Source of the DNA: Nitrososphaerota archaeon
GTDB lineage: Archaea; Thermoproteota; Nitrososphaeria; Nitrososphaerales; Gagatemarchaeaceae
DNA: 46,705 bases
Assembly: GCA_027886905.1 (NCBI GenBank)
Contig: JAPCJO010000010.1
Coordinates: 1-46,705 of the forward strand
Direction of reading: 5' to 3'
This document shows, piece after piece, positions 25,398-34,279 of the stretch (position 1 is the first letter of the stretch; every line of letters starts with the position of its first letter). Under the pieces are notes generated by a model. That model made no database searches and had not been told where the DNA came from. It saw only the letters and a list, made by a program, of their open reading frames with translations. Position numbers and translations under genes: made by a program.

Positions 25398-26516
25398 TTA
25401 CTGCCCGACTCCGAGTGAGTTCCCGATGCCGGCGAGGAGGACCTTGTCGCCTTCCTTCGTCTTCTCCTCGATGAGGTTCGCGATGAGGGTGTGCACCCTG
25501 TCGCTCGCGTCCGTGATGTCCTTCCTCATGACCGTAATCGCCTCGAGGATGCTCTGCTTGACCAGGATGGCGTAGACGGGGACCTTGTGCTTGGCCGAGA
25601 CCTCCTCGATGCGGAACTTGTCCGTCCCAATCCCCCCTATCGCGGCGCCGATGCCCTCCGCGACGTCTCCCGTCTTCTCGCCCTCAAGCTTGAGGGCCGC
25701 GTCTACCATGATGATGGCGTTGAGCGGCACGTTCATCTCTTCGATGACCCTCTGGATCGCCAGGCCGGGCTCTCCCACGTACCCCATCGGGCCTTCGGCC
25801 TTTAGGACGTAGAGAGTCCTTCCCTTGTACTCGGTGACGGACATCACCGTGTCCTTGGCCACGACCTGCTTGGGGAGGTTGACCATGTACTTGGACGCGA
25901 TTATCGGCCCTATGCCGTCGCCGACGGGCTGCCCGAGCTTGAAGGTGTCCACCGCGTTGATGAGCGCGTCGGCCTCCATGAGGACCTGGGGCATTATCAT
26001 CTGGAGCTGCACTAGCAGGATGTAGGAGTTGGTCTTCTTGCCGAGCAGGTAATAGTGCCTGACGATCTTGTGGATCATGTTGAGGGAGCTCGCAATTTCC
26101 AGGATGTTCTCGGCCACGGAGACCTTGATCGGCTCAGCGTTCGGGAGCATCTTCTTCACCTCGCTCCTCACCCTGTCGTCCCTCGTCTCGGTGATGTGCT
26201 CTATCTTGCCGACGATCCCCTGGGGGTCGAGGTCCACCGGCATTATCGTGACGTACTCGAGGAACTCGTCAATCTTCACGGCGGGGTCCGCGCTCGTCTT
26301 CCCCGTGCTCAGGAAGTAGTCGACCGCCTCCTTTCTCGACTTGTCCTTCATGAGCTTCAGCCTGTTGAGAGCCCTGGAAATGTCGTTTCCAACGATGTAA
26401 ACCTGGATGCGCTGCCCGTACACGATGAATACGAAGAAGGAAAGCAGCCAGACTATGTTGAGGAGGCTGCTCACGTCGCTCCCAAATTGGAGGCTCATAT
26501 TCGCCAGTGTGGGCAT
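25398..26516 (-). CDS. DUF1512 family membrane-anchored protein
   Basis: It is a 372-residue archaeal protein of the DUF1512 family, function unknown. One N-terminal membrane helix (LLNIVWLLSFFVFIVYG) anchors a large cytoplasmic domain. Conserved stretches seen are DEFLEYVTIMPVDLDPQGIV, VGDGIGPIIASKYM, AEGPMGYVGEPGLAIQRVIE and DVAEGIGAAIGGIGTDKFRI, glycine-rich segments that suggest a ligand-binding fold. It is followed 2 bases later by the small zinc-ribbon gene. The ATG at 26516 is preceded by an AT-rich AAATGTTTAAG element about 38 nt upstream. Confidence 0.88.
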   Translation of the reverse strand: MPTLANMSLQFGSDVSSLLNIVWLLSFFVFIVYGQRIQVYIVGNDISRALNRLKLMKDKSRKEAVDYFLSTGKTSADPAVKIDEFLEYVTIMPVDLDPQGIVGKIEHITETRDDRVRSEVKKMLPNAEPIKVSVAENILEIASSLNMIHKIVRHYYLLGKKTNSYILLVQLQMIMPQVLMEADALINAVDTFKLGQPVGDGIGPIIASKYMVNLPKQVVAKDTVMSVTEYKGRTLYVLKAEGPMGYVGEPGLAIQRVIEEMNVPLNAIIMVDAALKLEGEKTGDVAEGIGAAIGGIGTDKFRIEEVSAKHKVPVYAILVKQSILEAITVMRKDITDASDRVHTLIANLIEEKTKEGDKVLLAGIGNSLGVGQ

Positions 26517-26894
26517 GGAGATTATCCCACACGCCCCCGGGGGGTGGACTTAAACATTTTACCGAATCTGACTTCGACGGGAATCAAAAGAGCAAAGTCG
26601 CTGTTGGGATAGATAGGCGCCGACATCGCCACTTCACGAGAGCTTTCGCACCTCACTAACATGGCGACGACATGTGGTTTGACTTCTGGGATCGGACGAG
26701 TCCAGGTCGGACCCACACGCTATGGCCGGCTGAGTCTTGCTCCCCCCGAGAGGGAATTTAACCCTTTTGATGTGTCGCCGTCGCGACCCTTGCATCGCGT
26801 AGCCGATCGCTTTCAACCCCGCAAACCAGTGTACGTCTTCGGCGCATTCGGAACGGTTAAGTGCAACAACCGAATCGACGAGGAGGTCAGATTG
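26517..26894. other. Intergenic stretch, no gene seen
   Basis: These 378 bases divide the divergent DUF1512 and cupredoxin-like genes. I see promoter-like AT-rich spots (near 26549-26560 for the minus gene; GGGAATTTAACCC near 26752 and CGGTTAAGTG near 26857 for the plus gene). An open frame through it lacks a start context and has no recognisable product. A Shine-Dalgarno GAGGAGGT at 26880-26887 belongs to the downstream gene. Confidence 0.5.
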
Positions 26895-27848
26895 GTGTCT
26901 CCAAGGGTAGACCGCCCGGCCATCAGCACGACGGCGTTTGCGGTCTTGCTCATCGTCGTCTTGGTCGTCGGGGGCGCGATCGGGGTCTTCTACCCTAGAC
27001 CTGGCCAGAAGGCCTCTTCGTCGAGCACCATGTCGACGTCGAGCACTACATCGAGGTCGAGTACCACCACTGCTCAGAGCACCTCCGCGTATTCGAGCAC
27101 AACCGCATCCTCGAGCATCGCCGAGACCTCCTCGACCACGTCAAGCTCGGTCAGCTCGAACGCGACTGCGATTCCGCCGGCGCCGCCACTCTTCAATTTC
27201 ACTCTCAACAGCGCTCCGAGCACGATATTGATTTCACCAGGCACCACCATAATCTACCCCAACGTCGTCGTCACTCCGCTTCCTAGCGCATACTTAGGTC
27301 AGGCTGCGGGGCTGAACTACGGGGCTGGCGACGAGCTCGTCGTCCTGAACACCGTAGAGGCAAGCGGCCTTTCTATCCAATTTTTTGGGAGCGCCCTTAC
27401 AAATACAATCTATGAGGAGGTCAACGCGGGTTTGCCGAACGAGCTGGAACTGCAGGTGGTCGCGGCGCCGAGCATTGCGCCCGGCAACTACCCGGTCACA
27501 GTCGAGGCGTCGTCGGGCACGCTATCGGTGAACTACACGTTCACGATTCAGGTGGTCCAGTACTTGGTCGCAGTCAACCGCGGCCTCTTCGACCCGGGCG
27601 TTCTCAACGTCACGGCAGGGTCGACGGTATTTTGGATGAACGTCTCCACCGATCCAAACGGGTACTCCAACGTGGCCTTCAGCACCATCCATGTGACGTC
27701 GCCCGGGCTTTTTCCTTGTGTGATCAACACGTATGGGCCAACTGCCTGCACCGTGTGGAGCTATACATTCACGACTCCAGGCGCCTTCCCCTACGTCTGC
27801 AACGCCGTACCAGCTTGCGGTGAGGGAACGGTAAACGTCACGGGATGA
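26895..27848 (+). CDS. Exported cupredoxin-like protein with degenerate copper site
   Basis: It is about 317 residues from GTG 26895 (TTG 26892 is an alternative), with Shine-Dalgarno GAGGAGGT just upstream, uncommon in this mostly leaderless window. It has one membrane helix (FAVLLIVVLVVGGAIGVF), a Ser/Thr-rich linker of about 60 residues, an Ig-like beta domain, and a C-terminal cupredoxin-like domain: LNVTAGSTVFWMNVS, STIHVTSPG, and WSYTFTTPGAFPYVCNAVPA then CGEGTVNV. The usual C-x-x-H and Met ligands near the end are not there: the His position is Val and a second Cys is near the Met position. Copper binding is therefore doubtful or unusual. It stands alone and is anchored outside the cell. 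Confidence 0.8.
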   Translation: MSPRVDRPAISTTAFAVLLIVVLVVGGAIGVFYPRPGQKASSSSTMSTSSTTSRSSTTTAQSTSAYSSTTASSSIAETSSTTSSSVSSNATAIPPAPPLFNFTLNSAPSTILISPGTTIIYPNVVVTPLPSAYLGQAAGLNYGAGDELVVLNTVEASGLSIQFFGSALTNTIYEEVNAGLPNELELQVVAAPSIAPGNYPVTVEASSGTLSVNYTFTIQVVQYLVAVNRGLFDPGVLNVTAGSTVFWMNVSTDPNGYSNVAFSTIHVTSPGLFPCVINTYGPTACTVWSYTFTTPGAFPYVCNAVPACGEGTVNVTG

Positions 27849-27930
27849 GGTGGAAGTCATTCGATTCCAAAAGTTAAGTATGGTTGAGGGCGAAAGGCCG
27901 AGCATGGGTCGTCCCGGGGGATTTTGAGCC

Positions 27931-29187
27931 GTGCGCCGCTCGAGAACCGGGATTTCGACGACCGTCGCCGCCGTCGTGATCGTCATCGTGTTCATTGTCG
28001 CCGGGGTTGGCGGGTACTTCATAGTGGGTGGTGGGTCGGGGAGCTCGAGCTCCACCACGAGCAGCAGCGCGGCGACATCGAGCGCCGTCACCAGCAGTAG
28101 CTTCTCGACTTCGAGCACCCTCTCGAGCACCTCATCCGCCTCGAGCATCTCGTCCACCTCGTCAGGGCCGAATCAGACGGCTGTCATGGCGGGCCTTGCT
28201 TCTGCCGCGCAGACGGAGTGCGCCGCAGCAGGGCAGACGTGCCTCACAATCTACACCACGCAGGACGCGGGCAACTGGGCCGAGTACTACGGACCGCTCT
28301 TCGACCAGCAGTATCCGTGGGCCGCGGGCAAGGTCGACTACGTCAGTCTCTCCGCATCCGACGAGACCACGACCGTCTTGTCCGACTACAAGGCGCACAA
28401 CCCGATAGCTGATCTTGTGACGGGCACCCTCGCTCCGCTGATCCCTGACTACCAGGCCGGTGCTTTCCTGAACTACACGAGCCCCGAGGTGCAGTTCATG
28501 AACTACACGGCCAACGCAGTGGGTCCCGCCTGGGTCGACACCGACCTGGCCATCGTCTTCATGATCTACAACCCGAGCCTGCTTCCGGCAAACGAAGTCC
28601 CCACGAGCTGGGCGTCCTTGGCGAACCCCATCTACAAGGGAGGGATAGAATTCCAGAGCGCCGCCTCGCTATCGATAACGGCGGCCGAGTTCTACTACCT
28701 CTACGAGACCATGGGCAACTCCTCGGGCCAGTGGACCAGCCTCATGCGGGGCATCGCGGCGAACCACCCCCTGCTCCCCAGCACAGCCGGACAAGCGGAG
28801 TCGGCCGTCCTGAACGGGCAGGCGAAGATAGGCATCGACACCCTTGACAGCTTCGTGACGGCCATCAAGGGCGACCCCAACGCGCCGCTCAAGATAGTTG
28901 ACCTCGAGCCGCTGGTCTACACCCCGGGCGTCGTGGCGATAACGTCCGATGCGCCGCACCCAGCCATGGCGAAGCTCGTCGAGGCGTGGTTGATCTCTGC
29001 CCAGGGGCAGCTGGCCACGTACCAGACCAACCACCTCCCGTACCAGACCGCGGTCGGGACGCCCCTGCTGTCATTCCTCCCGGCCGACTACAAGCTTGTA
29101 GACGCGTACTCCACGTATTCGAACACCGCACTCTTCCAGAACCCCGGTTCCTGGAGCGACACGTTTGAGAACATCTTCGGCGGGTGA
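27931..29187 (+). CDS. Iron-type ABC transporter substrate-binding protein
   Basis: It is a family 1 / Fe(III)-type extracellular binding protein, 418 residues. There is an N-terminal membrane anchor (AAVVIVIVFIVAGVGGYFIV), a Ser/Thr linker of about 45 residues, then the binding domain: TIYTTQDAGNWAEYYGPLFD, IADLVTGTLAPLIPDYQAG, TDLAIVFMIYNPSLLPANEV, LVYTPGVVAITSDAPHPAMA. The start is GTG 27931. The permease follows 99 bases later on the same strand. Iron is the likeliest substrate by family; other anions such as thiamine or phosphonate cannot be ruled out. Confidence 0.87.
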   Translation: MRRSRTGISTTVAAVVIVIVFIVAGVGGYFIVGGGSGSSSSTTSSSAATSSAVTSSSFSTSSTLSSTSSASSISSTSSGPNQTAVMAGLASAAQTECAAAGQTCLTIYTTQDAGNWAEYYGPLFDQQYPWAAGKVDYVSLSASDETTTVLSDYKAHNPIADLVTGTLAPLIPDYQAGAFLNYTSPEVQFMNYTANAVGPAWVDTDLAIVFMIYNPSLLPANEVPTSWASLANPIYKGGIEFQSAASLSITAAEFYYLYETMGNSSGQWTSLMRGIAANHPLLPSTAGQAESAVLNGQAKIGIDTLDSFVTAIKGDPNAPLKIVDLEPLVYTPGVVAITSDAPHPAMAKLVEAWLISAQGQLATYQTNHLPYQTAVGTPLLSFLPADYKLVDAYSTYSNTALFQNPGSWSDTFENIFGG

Positions 29188-29286
29188 CCGCTCCACTTGG
29201 CGTGGGTGCGAGGGACCCTGCGCCTCGGCGAGCTCCTTGCCGCGCTCCCTGGCCGCCAAGGGGCCTGCGACCTAGCCTAGAACCGG

Positions 29287-30975
29287 GTGGACGGCGTGTA
29301 CGGGACCAGGATCCTGCTCGCAGTCTCACTGGTCGTCTTCATCCTCCTCCTCGTCCCCGTGCTAGCGCTCGTCGTCGGGCTCTCCTTCTTCCCCTCTCTG
29401 GGCACCTCTACCTTCACCTTCTGGCGCTTCATCAGCCTCCCGAGCACGCTCAGCGAGATCCAGGACACGCTGGAGTTCAGCATCGTCAGCGCCATCTTCA
29501 CGACAGTCTTCGCGACGACCTACGCCTGGATCGTCGCGAGGACCGACGTCCCGGGCAAGCGCGTCCTGGAGCTTCTCCCAATCCTGGGGTTGAGCGTCCC
29601 GCTCCTCTTCAAGGCCTTCTCGTGGGAGTTCATGCTCAACCCCAACTCGGGGATAATCAACTCCATGTTGAAATTCCTCCTCGGCGCCGGGGCGCCGGTC
29701 CTCAACATAGACACCATGGGCGGTCTGATATTCGTCCAGTCGTTCGCGAACGTCCCGATAGTCTACCTCATCACGCTGGCGGCGATGAAGTCCCTCGACT
29801 CCTCGCTGGAAGAGGCTTCGAGGGTCTCGGGAAGAGGCGTCCTCAGCACTTTCGGGAGGGTCACTGTCCCGCTCGTCAGGCCCGCGGTGCTTTCCGCCTT
29901 CCTGCTCGCGATAATAGGAGGGGTCGGGGCCTTCGAGTTCCCCTTCGTCCTCGGCCAGCCTGGGGGCCTGCACTTCCTGGCGACCGAGGTCTACTACTAC
30001 GCGCAGGAGAGGGTCCCTCCCGCCTACGGAAGCGCGGGCGACGTAAGCATCCTCTACGCGGCGATAACCATCGCGTGCGTGAGCGCCTACATCTGGTCGA
30101 CCAGGAGGTCCTTCAAGTTCCAAGTGGTCACAGGTAGGTCCGCTGCGGCGCGCCTGCAGCTGCTCGGCTCCTACAGGTACCTGGCGTGCGCGGTCTGCCT
30201 GGCCATCCTGTTCTTCGAGTTCATCCTCCCGTTCTCCGGCCTGGTGCTCATGTCCTCGGCGACGATATTCGCCTCCAACCTCAACAGCGTGCAGTTCAAC
30301 TTCCCGACCTTCTACCTCGACGCGCTGAAGATACCGCTCCTCTTCGACTCCCTGCGGACGACGCTCTTCTTCGGCCTCATGGCCGCGGTGCTGGCGACCG
30401 TGATCGGAGCGCTGCTCTCTTACACCGCCCTCAAGAGCAAGGCCCGGGGAGCGAGGCTCGCGGACTTTATTTCCGCGGTCCCTCTGGCGTTCCCGGGCGT
30501 GGTCTACGGGGTCGCCCTCTTCTGGACGTTCCTCCTCATCCCGGGCATGAGCTGGCTCTTCGGGACGATCTGGCCACTCGTGATAGCCCTGGTCTTCATC
30601 CGCCTGCCGTTCTCGACCCGCATCGTGTCGGGGAACATGGTGCAGATATCCAACGACCTGGAGGACGCGTCACAGGTCGCCGGCGCGGGGTTCACGCGGA
30701 CATTCACCAGGGTCTTGATGCCGCTAATCAAGGAGGGGCTCTTCAACAGCTTCGTCTACACGCTGATTGATTCCATGCGCGAGCTGGGCGGGGTCGTCAT
30801 CCTCGCGACCGCGGCGGCCCCGACGTTCACGACGCTGCTCCTCCAATACTACAACGAGAGCACCTCGCAGATCGGGACCGTGGCCGCCGCCTCAGTGATA
30901 TTCACGGGGATGATCATGCTGCTCCTGGTGGCCGCATCCGTGGTGCGCCACTACTGGGGGCGGACCGGTCGCTAG
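29287..30975 (+). CDS. Iron-type ABC transporter permease, double-length
   Basis: It is a 562-residue permease of the AfuB/FbpB type in which two permease halves are joined. Each half carries an EAA coupling loop: LEEASRVSGRGVLSTFGRVT (about residue 177) and LEDASQVAGAGFTRTFTRVL (about 458). About 12 membrane helices are present. The start is GTG 29287. It would import the ligand captured by the upstream binding protein. No ATPase subunit lies next to it, so it must use one from elsewhere. Confidence 0.92.
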   Translation: MDGVYGTRILLAVSLVVFILLLVPVLALVVGLSFFPSLGTSTFTFWRFISLPSTLSEIQDTLEFSIVSAIFTTVFATTYAWIVARTDVPGKRVLELLPILGLSVPLLFKAFSWEFMLNPNSGIINSMLKFLLGAGAPVLNIDTMGGLIFVQSFANVPIVYLITLAAMKSLDSSLEEASRVSGRGVLSTFGRVTVPLVRPAVLSAFLLAIIGGVGAFEFPFVLGQPGGLHFLATEVYYYAQERVPPAYGSAGDVSILYAAITIACVSAYIWSTRRSFKFQVVTGRSAAARLQLLGSYRYLACAVCLAILFFEFILPFSGLVLMSSATIFASNLNSVQFNFPTFYLDALKIPLLFDSLRTTLFFGLMAAVLATVIGALLSYTALKSKARGARLADFISAVPLAFPGVVYGVALFWTFLLIPGMSWLFGTIWPLVIALVFIRLPFSTRIVSGNMVQISNDLEDASQVAGAGFTRTFTRVLMPLIKEGLFNSFVYTLIDSMRELGGVVILATAAAPTFTTLLLQYYNESTSQIGTVAAASVIFTGMIMLLLVAASVVRHYWGRTGR

Positions 30976-30988
30976 CCCTTCCGGTCAA

Positions 30989-30996
30989 CCATATAT
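30989..30996 (+). promoter_or_regulatory. TATA box of the O-methyltransferase gene
   Basis: CATATATG lies about 28 nt before the ATG at 31020; leaderless transcript expected. Confidence 0.65.
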
Positions 30997-31019
30997 GACG
31001 CGGGAGCCCCTCTCGGGGC

Positions 31020-31697
31020 ATGGGAAAGAGGCTGTGGACCGAGGTCGAGCGGTATTTCGACGGGCTGCTCCTTCCCGCCGACCCCGTGATGGACGAGGTG
31101 CTCAAGGCGAGTTCCTCGGCCGGCCTCTCACCGATCAACGTCACGCCTAGCCAGGGCAGGCTGCTCTGGATACTCGCTCGGGTGCAGTCGAGTCGAAGAA
31201 TCCTTGAGATAGGCACGCTGGGCGGATACAGCGCGATATGGCTGGCGAGGGCGCTCCCGGCTGGCGGCCGTCTCATCACGCTGGAGGCCGACCCGAAGGC
31301 CGCGAAGGTCGCGCGCGCCAACGTCAAGCTCGCAGGCCTCGCCCACGTCGTCGAAGTCCGGCTCGGGGCCGCGCTGGACACGCTGCCGAAGCTGGAGGCC
31401 GGGGGCGAGAGGCCCTTCGACCTGACGTTCATCGACGCTGACAAGCCGAACAACCCGGAATACTTCGAGTGGGCACTCAAGCTCTCGCGCCCCGGCGGCC
31501 TGATAGTCGTCGACAACGTCGTGAGAGAGGGAGAGGTCGTCGACCGCGCGAGCCGCGACCCCAGCGTCCTTGGGGTGCGACGCCTCGCCGAGCTCCTCCA
31601 CGAGGAGGGGCGCGTGAGCGCCACGACGATCCAGACGGTAGGCAGCAAGGGCTACGACGGGTTCACCATCGCTCTGGTCGCGGGCGACGGAACCTAG
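31020..31697 (+). CDS. SAM-dependent O-methyltransferase, family 3
   Basis: It is a 225-residue methyltransferase of the caffeoyl-CoA/catechol O-methyltransferase-like family. SAM-binding motifs: ILEIGTLGGYSAIWLARALP (about residues 60-79) and GGRLITLEADPKAAKVARAN. The metal/catalytic Asp region is LTFIDADKPNNPEYFEWAL, followed by GGLIVVDNVVREGEVVD. Substrate unknown; in archaea such enzymes act on small catechol-like or other hydroxylated molecules. It stands alone with its own TATA box and a 3' neighbour (Trm112-like) that has a separate promoter. Confidence 0.9.
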   Translation: MGKRLWTEVERYFDGLLLPADPVMDEVLKASSSAGLSPINVTPSQGRLLWILARVQSSRRILEIGTLGGYSAIWLARALPAGGRLITLEADPKAAKVARANVKLAGLAHVVEVRLGAALDTLPKLEAGGERPFDLTFIDADKPNNPEYFEWALKLSRPGGLIVVDNVVREGEVVDRASRDPSVLGVRRLAELLHEEGRVSATTIQTVGSKGYDGFTIALVAGDGT

Positions 31698-31712
31698 GCC
31701 CCTCCCGGCAAT

Positions 31713-31720
31713 TGTTATAT
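31713..31720 (+). promoter_or_regulatory. TATA box of the Trm112-like gene
   Basis: TGTTATAT lies about 30 nt before the ATG at 31747. Confidence 0.6.
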
Positions 31721-31746
31721 CGAGCCAATGGCCCGGTGAGTCTAGA

Positions 31747-32022
31747 ATGCGTCGGAAGCTCCTCGACATCCTTGCCTGTCCCATGGACAAGCACTACCCC
31801 CTCCGGCTGCTGGAGTTCTCCACGAAGGAGCCGGACGTCATAGTGGACGGGGTCTTGCTGTGCGACGCCTGCAACAGGTTCTACCCCATCATCGACGAGA
31901 TACCCGTGATGCTCCCCGACGACCTCCGGAGCACGAGGGAGGACACGGAGTTCCTCACCAAGTGGAAGGACCGCCTGCCGAAGGAGACGCTGGCTTCGGG
32001 GAAGCCGGTGCACCTTTCCTAA
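31747..32022 (+). CDS. Trm112-like zinc-binding protein
   Basis: It is a 91-residue protein with the Trm112 fold signature: LLDILACPMDKHYPLRLLE near the start, then LLCDACNRFYPIIDEIPVML. The Cys pattern (one Cys in ACP and C..C in CDAC) partly keeps the zinc site. Trm112 proteins activate methyltransferases that modify tRNA, rRNA and release factor. It follows a methyltransferase gene, but that enzyme is of a different family, so partnership is only a guess. Confidence 0.85.
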   Translation: MRRKLLDILACPMDKHYPLRLLEFSTKEPDVIVDGVLLCDACNRFYPIIDEIPVMLPDDLRSTREDTEFLTKWKDRLPKETLASGKPVHLS

Positions 32023-32038
32023 ACTCCGCTTCAGAAAA

Positions 32039-32048
32039 TTCATATATG
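32039..32048 (+). promoter_or_regulatory. TATA box of the HTH-CBS gene
   Basis: TTCATATATG lies about 26 nt before the GTG at 32069. Confidence 0.6.
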
Positions 32049-32068
32049 AATATCAAGACGGGTCACTT

Positions 32069-32638
32069 GTGTCCGTCTCCACAATCGACCCGAAACAGCT
32101 CAAGAAGATAAGGGTCCAGCTCGGGATAACCCAGTCGGAGCTGGCGAAGGCGGCCGGCGTGAGCCAGTCCCTCATAGCCAAGCTCGAGTCCGGCCTCGTC
32201 GACCCGTCCTTCAGCACCATGAAGTCAATCTCCGAGGCCCTCAGGTCCCACATACGGATGGAGGGCAAGAAGGCATCGGACGTGATGTCGTCGCCAGTCG
32301 TCTCCGTCCAGTCGGCGGTGTCAATCTCGGAGAGCATCAACCTGATGAGGAAGAGCAACATCTCGCAGATACCGGTCTACTCCGGGAGCAAGCTCGTGGG
32401 CTCGATAACGGAGAACCAGATAGTCGCTCTTCTCAGCAGCCTGGAGGACCCGCGGACGATACTCGCCAAGCCCATATCCAGCGTGATGCAGCAGACCTTC
32501 CCCATCGTGAGCACGGACACGCCCATCGAGGCGCTCTTCTCGCTCTTCAAGTTCGTCCCGGCGGTACTCGTTGCCACCGGCGACAAGGTGGAGGGCATCG
32601 TGACGAAGATAGACATGCTCTCGGCCGAAGTCCACTAG
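32069..32638 (+). CDS. HTH (XRE-type) regulator with two CBS domains
   Basis: It is a 189-residue protein of a widespread archaeal type. The helix-turn-helix spans about residues 8-58 (IRVQLGITQSELAKAAGVSQ then SLIAKLESGLVDPSF). Two CBS domains follow: VMSSPVVSVQSAVSISESIN to ENQIVALL (about 71-125), and VMQQTFPIVSTDTPIEALFS to the end. CBS pairs usually bind adenine nucleotides, so this is likely a ligand-sensing transcription regulator. The GTG at 32069 fits the TATA box. Its target is not shown by context. Confidence 0.9.
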   Translation: MSVSTIDPKQLKKIRVQLGITQSELAKAAGVSQSLIAKLESGLVDPSFSTMKSISEALRSHIRMEGKKASDVMSSPVVSVQSAVSISESINLMRKSNISQIPVYSGSKLVGSITENQIVALLSSLEDPRTILAKPISSVMQQTFPIVSTDTPIEALFSLFKFVPAVLVATGDKVEGIVTKIDMLSAEVH

Positions 32639-32742
32639 CTGAGCGCGGGCGTCATCCGACGGGGCCTAGCCGCGCGGAGCTAGAAGCCGGAAATCATGAC
32701 GCTTAGATATTGGATTGACCTTGTCAGTCAAGGGCTTCCAGC

Positions 32743-33033
32743 ATGAAGGGGACAATCAGGTCCGACAGGACGACCAAGATAATTGTCGTTTCAGCGATAT
32801 TGGCCGCAATCGTGTCCGTTGTGGTGATAACGAACCTCACGAATAGGGTCGTATGTGTGATGGTTTCGCCGGGTAGTGGCGAGTTAGTTGGGAATTTCCC
32901 AAACGGGACGGAAATTGTCCATATAGCAACAGATACAGCTAGACAAACAACGACGACAAATGCTAACTTCGCGGGTTACGCGACCACCGAAACGCAAAGC
33001 TCTACGACCACGACCTGCCGATGGACAAAATAA
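32743..33033 (+). CDS. Small anchored exported protein, unknown
   Basis: It is a 96-residue frame from ATG 32743. A basic start (KGTIRSDRTTK) precedes one membrane helix (IIVVSAILAAIVSVVVI), then a short outer part that is Thr-rich near the end (TARQTTTTNAN, TETQSSTTTT). The composition matches the anchored surface proteins of this window in miniature. A GCTTAGATATTGG element about 35 nt upstream may be the promoter. No family is recognised. Confidence 0.55.
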   Translation: MKGTIRSDRTTKIIVVSAILAAIVSVVVITNLTNRVVCVMVSPGSGELVGNFPNGTEIVHIATDTARQTTTTNANFAGYATTETQSSTTTTCRWTK

Positions 33034-33078
33034 GACGACCGTCTGCGCAGACAAGTTAACAGAATCAGCCGAGAGAAA

Positions 33079-33276
33079 GCGTTTCATCCGCGAGACGCCT
33101 ACCCAAACGCTCATGGGGATGGTCAACCTCCCCGCGGGGTGCGCGGGGTGCCACAAGCTAGGCGCGGCCGCAGTCGTGCGGGGAGTGCGGATTGCACTCT
33201 TGTTCTGGATGCACGGCCGAGTTCGGGGGAGCCTGCCCGAATTACGGCCCAAGGTCTGTCTGATTCACCAGGACGG
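33079..33276 (+). pseudogene. Decayed copy of the zinc-ribbon gene at 37562
   Basis: This stretch aligns with about 37636-37825. The core around 33113-33160 (ATGGGGATGGTCAACCTCCC onward) is almost identical over about 48 bases. The rest has indels and substitutions that break the frame and change several zinc cysteines. It is best read as a dead duplicate of the intact CxxC-rich gene 4.5 kb downstream. Confidence 0.75.
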
Positions 33277-33374
33277 GGGCGGAGCGGCAGCTGATGGAGC
33301 GCTTCAATCTTGTCCCATTCCGACGCAAGATGCAATACCCTTATAGGCCCCGACGTTGGAAATCTTGAAAGTCC

Positions 33375-33599
33375 ATGTCGCACCATGACAAAGGCGAAAA
33401 AGGTGGAAAGAATCTGGGCGAGAACCTGGATGACGTGAAGCGCCAGCTGTTGGTCTATGAGAACCAAATCAAAGACTACCTCGACAATATCGAGGCGCAC
33501 GTGGAAGGATACAAGTTCTCAATCGAGAAACAGGAAGACGCCCTCGTGATCGACATCGCGCTCAAGGCAAAGATTCAACTCGAAAGCTCGAAAAGGTAG
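33375..33599 (+). CDS. Small charged protein, unknown
   Basis: It is a 74-residue frame from ATG 33375. A Lys/Gly-rich start (SHHDKGEKGGKNLGENLD) leads into a probable coiled-coil helix (DVKRQLLVYENQIKDYLDNI), and a short beta-like end (ALVIDIALKAKIQLES). A TATA-like CCCTTATAG lies about 33 nt upstream. No family is recognised. The C-terminal half resembles small archaeal proteins of about this size seen beside other orphan genes, but no function can be given. Confidence 0.6.
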   Translation: MSHHDKGEKGGKNLGENLDDVKRQLLVYENQIKDYLDNIEAHVEGYKFSIEKQEDALVIDIALKAKIQLESSKR

Positions 33600-33786
33600 G
33601 GAATAGAATTGCCGGGGTCGACTTACGATTTCAGCCGAGGGTGTTGGCGATTCCCGTCCGATTGGAGCGAATAGTCTCTATTCCCTGTTGTATCGTCTGT
33701 TTGAGTTATTCGACCTGGATTGATTGCATGAATCCGGCCCGTTCTGCATCCGCGGCATATGCGTTCGCAACAACGGACGATGAATC

Positions 33787-34140
33787 TTGAAACTGGATAA
33801 TTCTGACGCGAGAGAGATTCGGAGGCTCTCGTCTTCTCCCTCCTTTTTGAGGTTGGCCGACTCGATTCTCGCAAACATGGACCGTGACACGCTCGCCGAA
33901 CTCCTGGCCGGTTACGCCTATTTCCGGTCGGGAACGAGGTCGAATCTAGACCTCGCCCTATACTTCGCGACCAGGAGGTTTGGCAAGACGCTCACGATGG
34001 GAATCAACATCATCGCCGCACTAGTTCCCGGACTCCTTTTCGACAAGAAGTTCAGGTCAATCATCTTCGGAGCAGCCTCGAAATCCTTCGGAAGCAAGAG
34101 TGATTCCAAGAAGTCCGTCTCGTTGAGCGATAACGACTGA
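33787..34140 (+). CDS. Hypothetical protein with one hydrophobic segment
   Basis: It is a 117-residue frame from TTG 33787, with GCATATGC about 28 nt upstream as a possible TATA element. The N-terminal half is helical and charged (LADSILANMDRDTLAELLAG), the middle has one membrane-like stretch (MGINIIAALVPGLLF), and the C-terminus is Ser/Lys-rich. No family is recognised. GC is lower than in the housekeeping genes. Confidence 0.5.
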   Translation: MKLDNSDAREIRRLSSSPSFLRLADSILANMDRDTLAELLAGYAYFRSGTRSNLDLALYFATRRFGKTLTMGINIIAALVPGLLFDKKFRSIIFGAASKSFGSKSDSKKSVSLSDND

Positions 34141-34279
34141 TTCCGGACAAGCCAGCTCCTTTGGGCTAGCTCGGTTCCAGGGATTCGAGTGAGAGCGTCC
34201 CCACCGTCGCAGAACGGGCAATCTTCGGGTCGGATTGGCGTCAATCGAGAGCCCCTATGATCCGAAGAGGGACAGACCG

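Noticed and set aside
26661-26891. Upstream part of the cupredoxin-like frame
   Set aside because: No start context and no protein-like character; a Shine-Dalgarno site at 26880-26887 points to the start at 26892-26895.
32960-33346. Open frame of 128 codons over the decayed zinc-ribbon copy
   Set aside because: The frame mixes two phases of the intact gene and breaks its Cys pattern; it is a by-product of the pseudogene.
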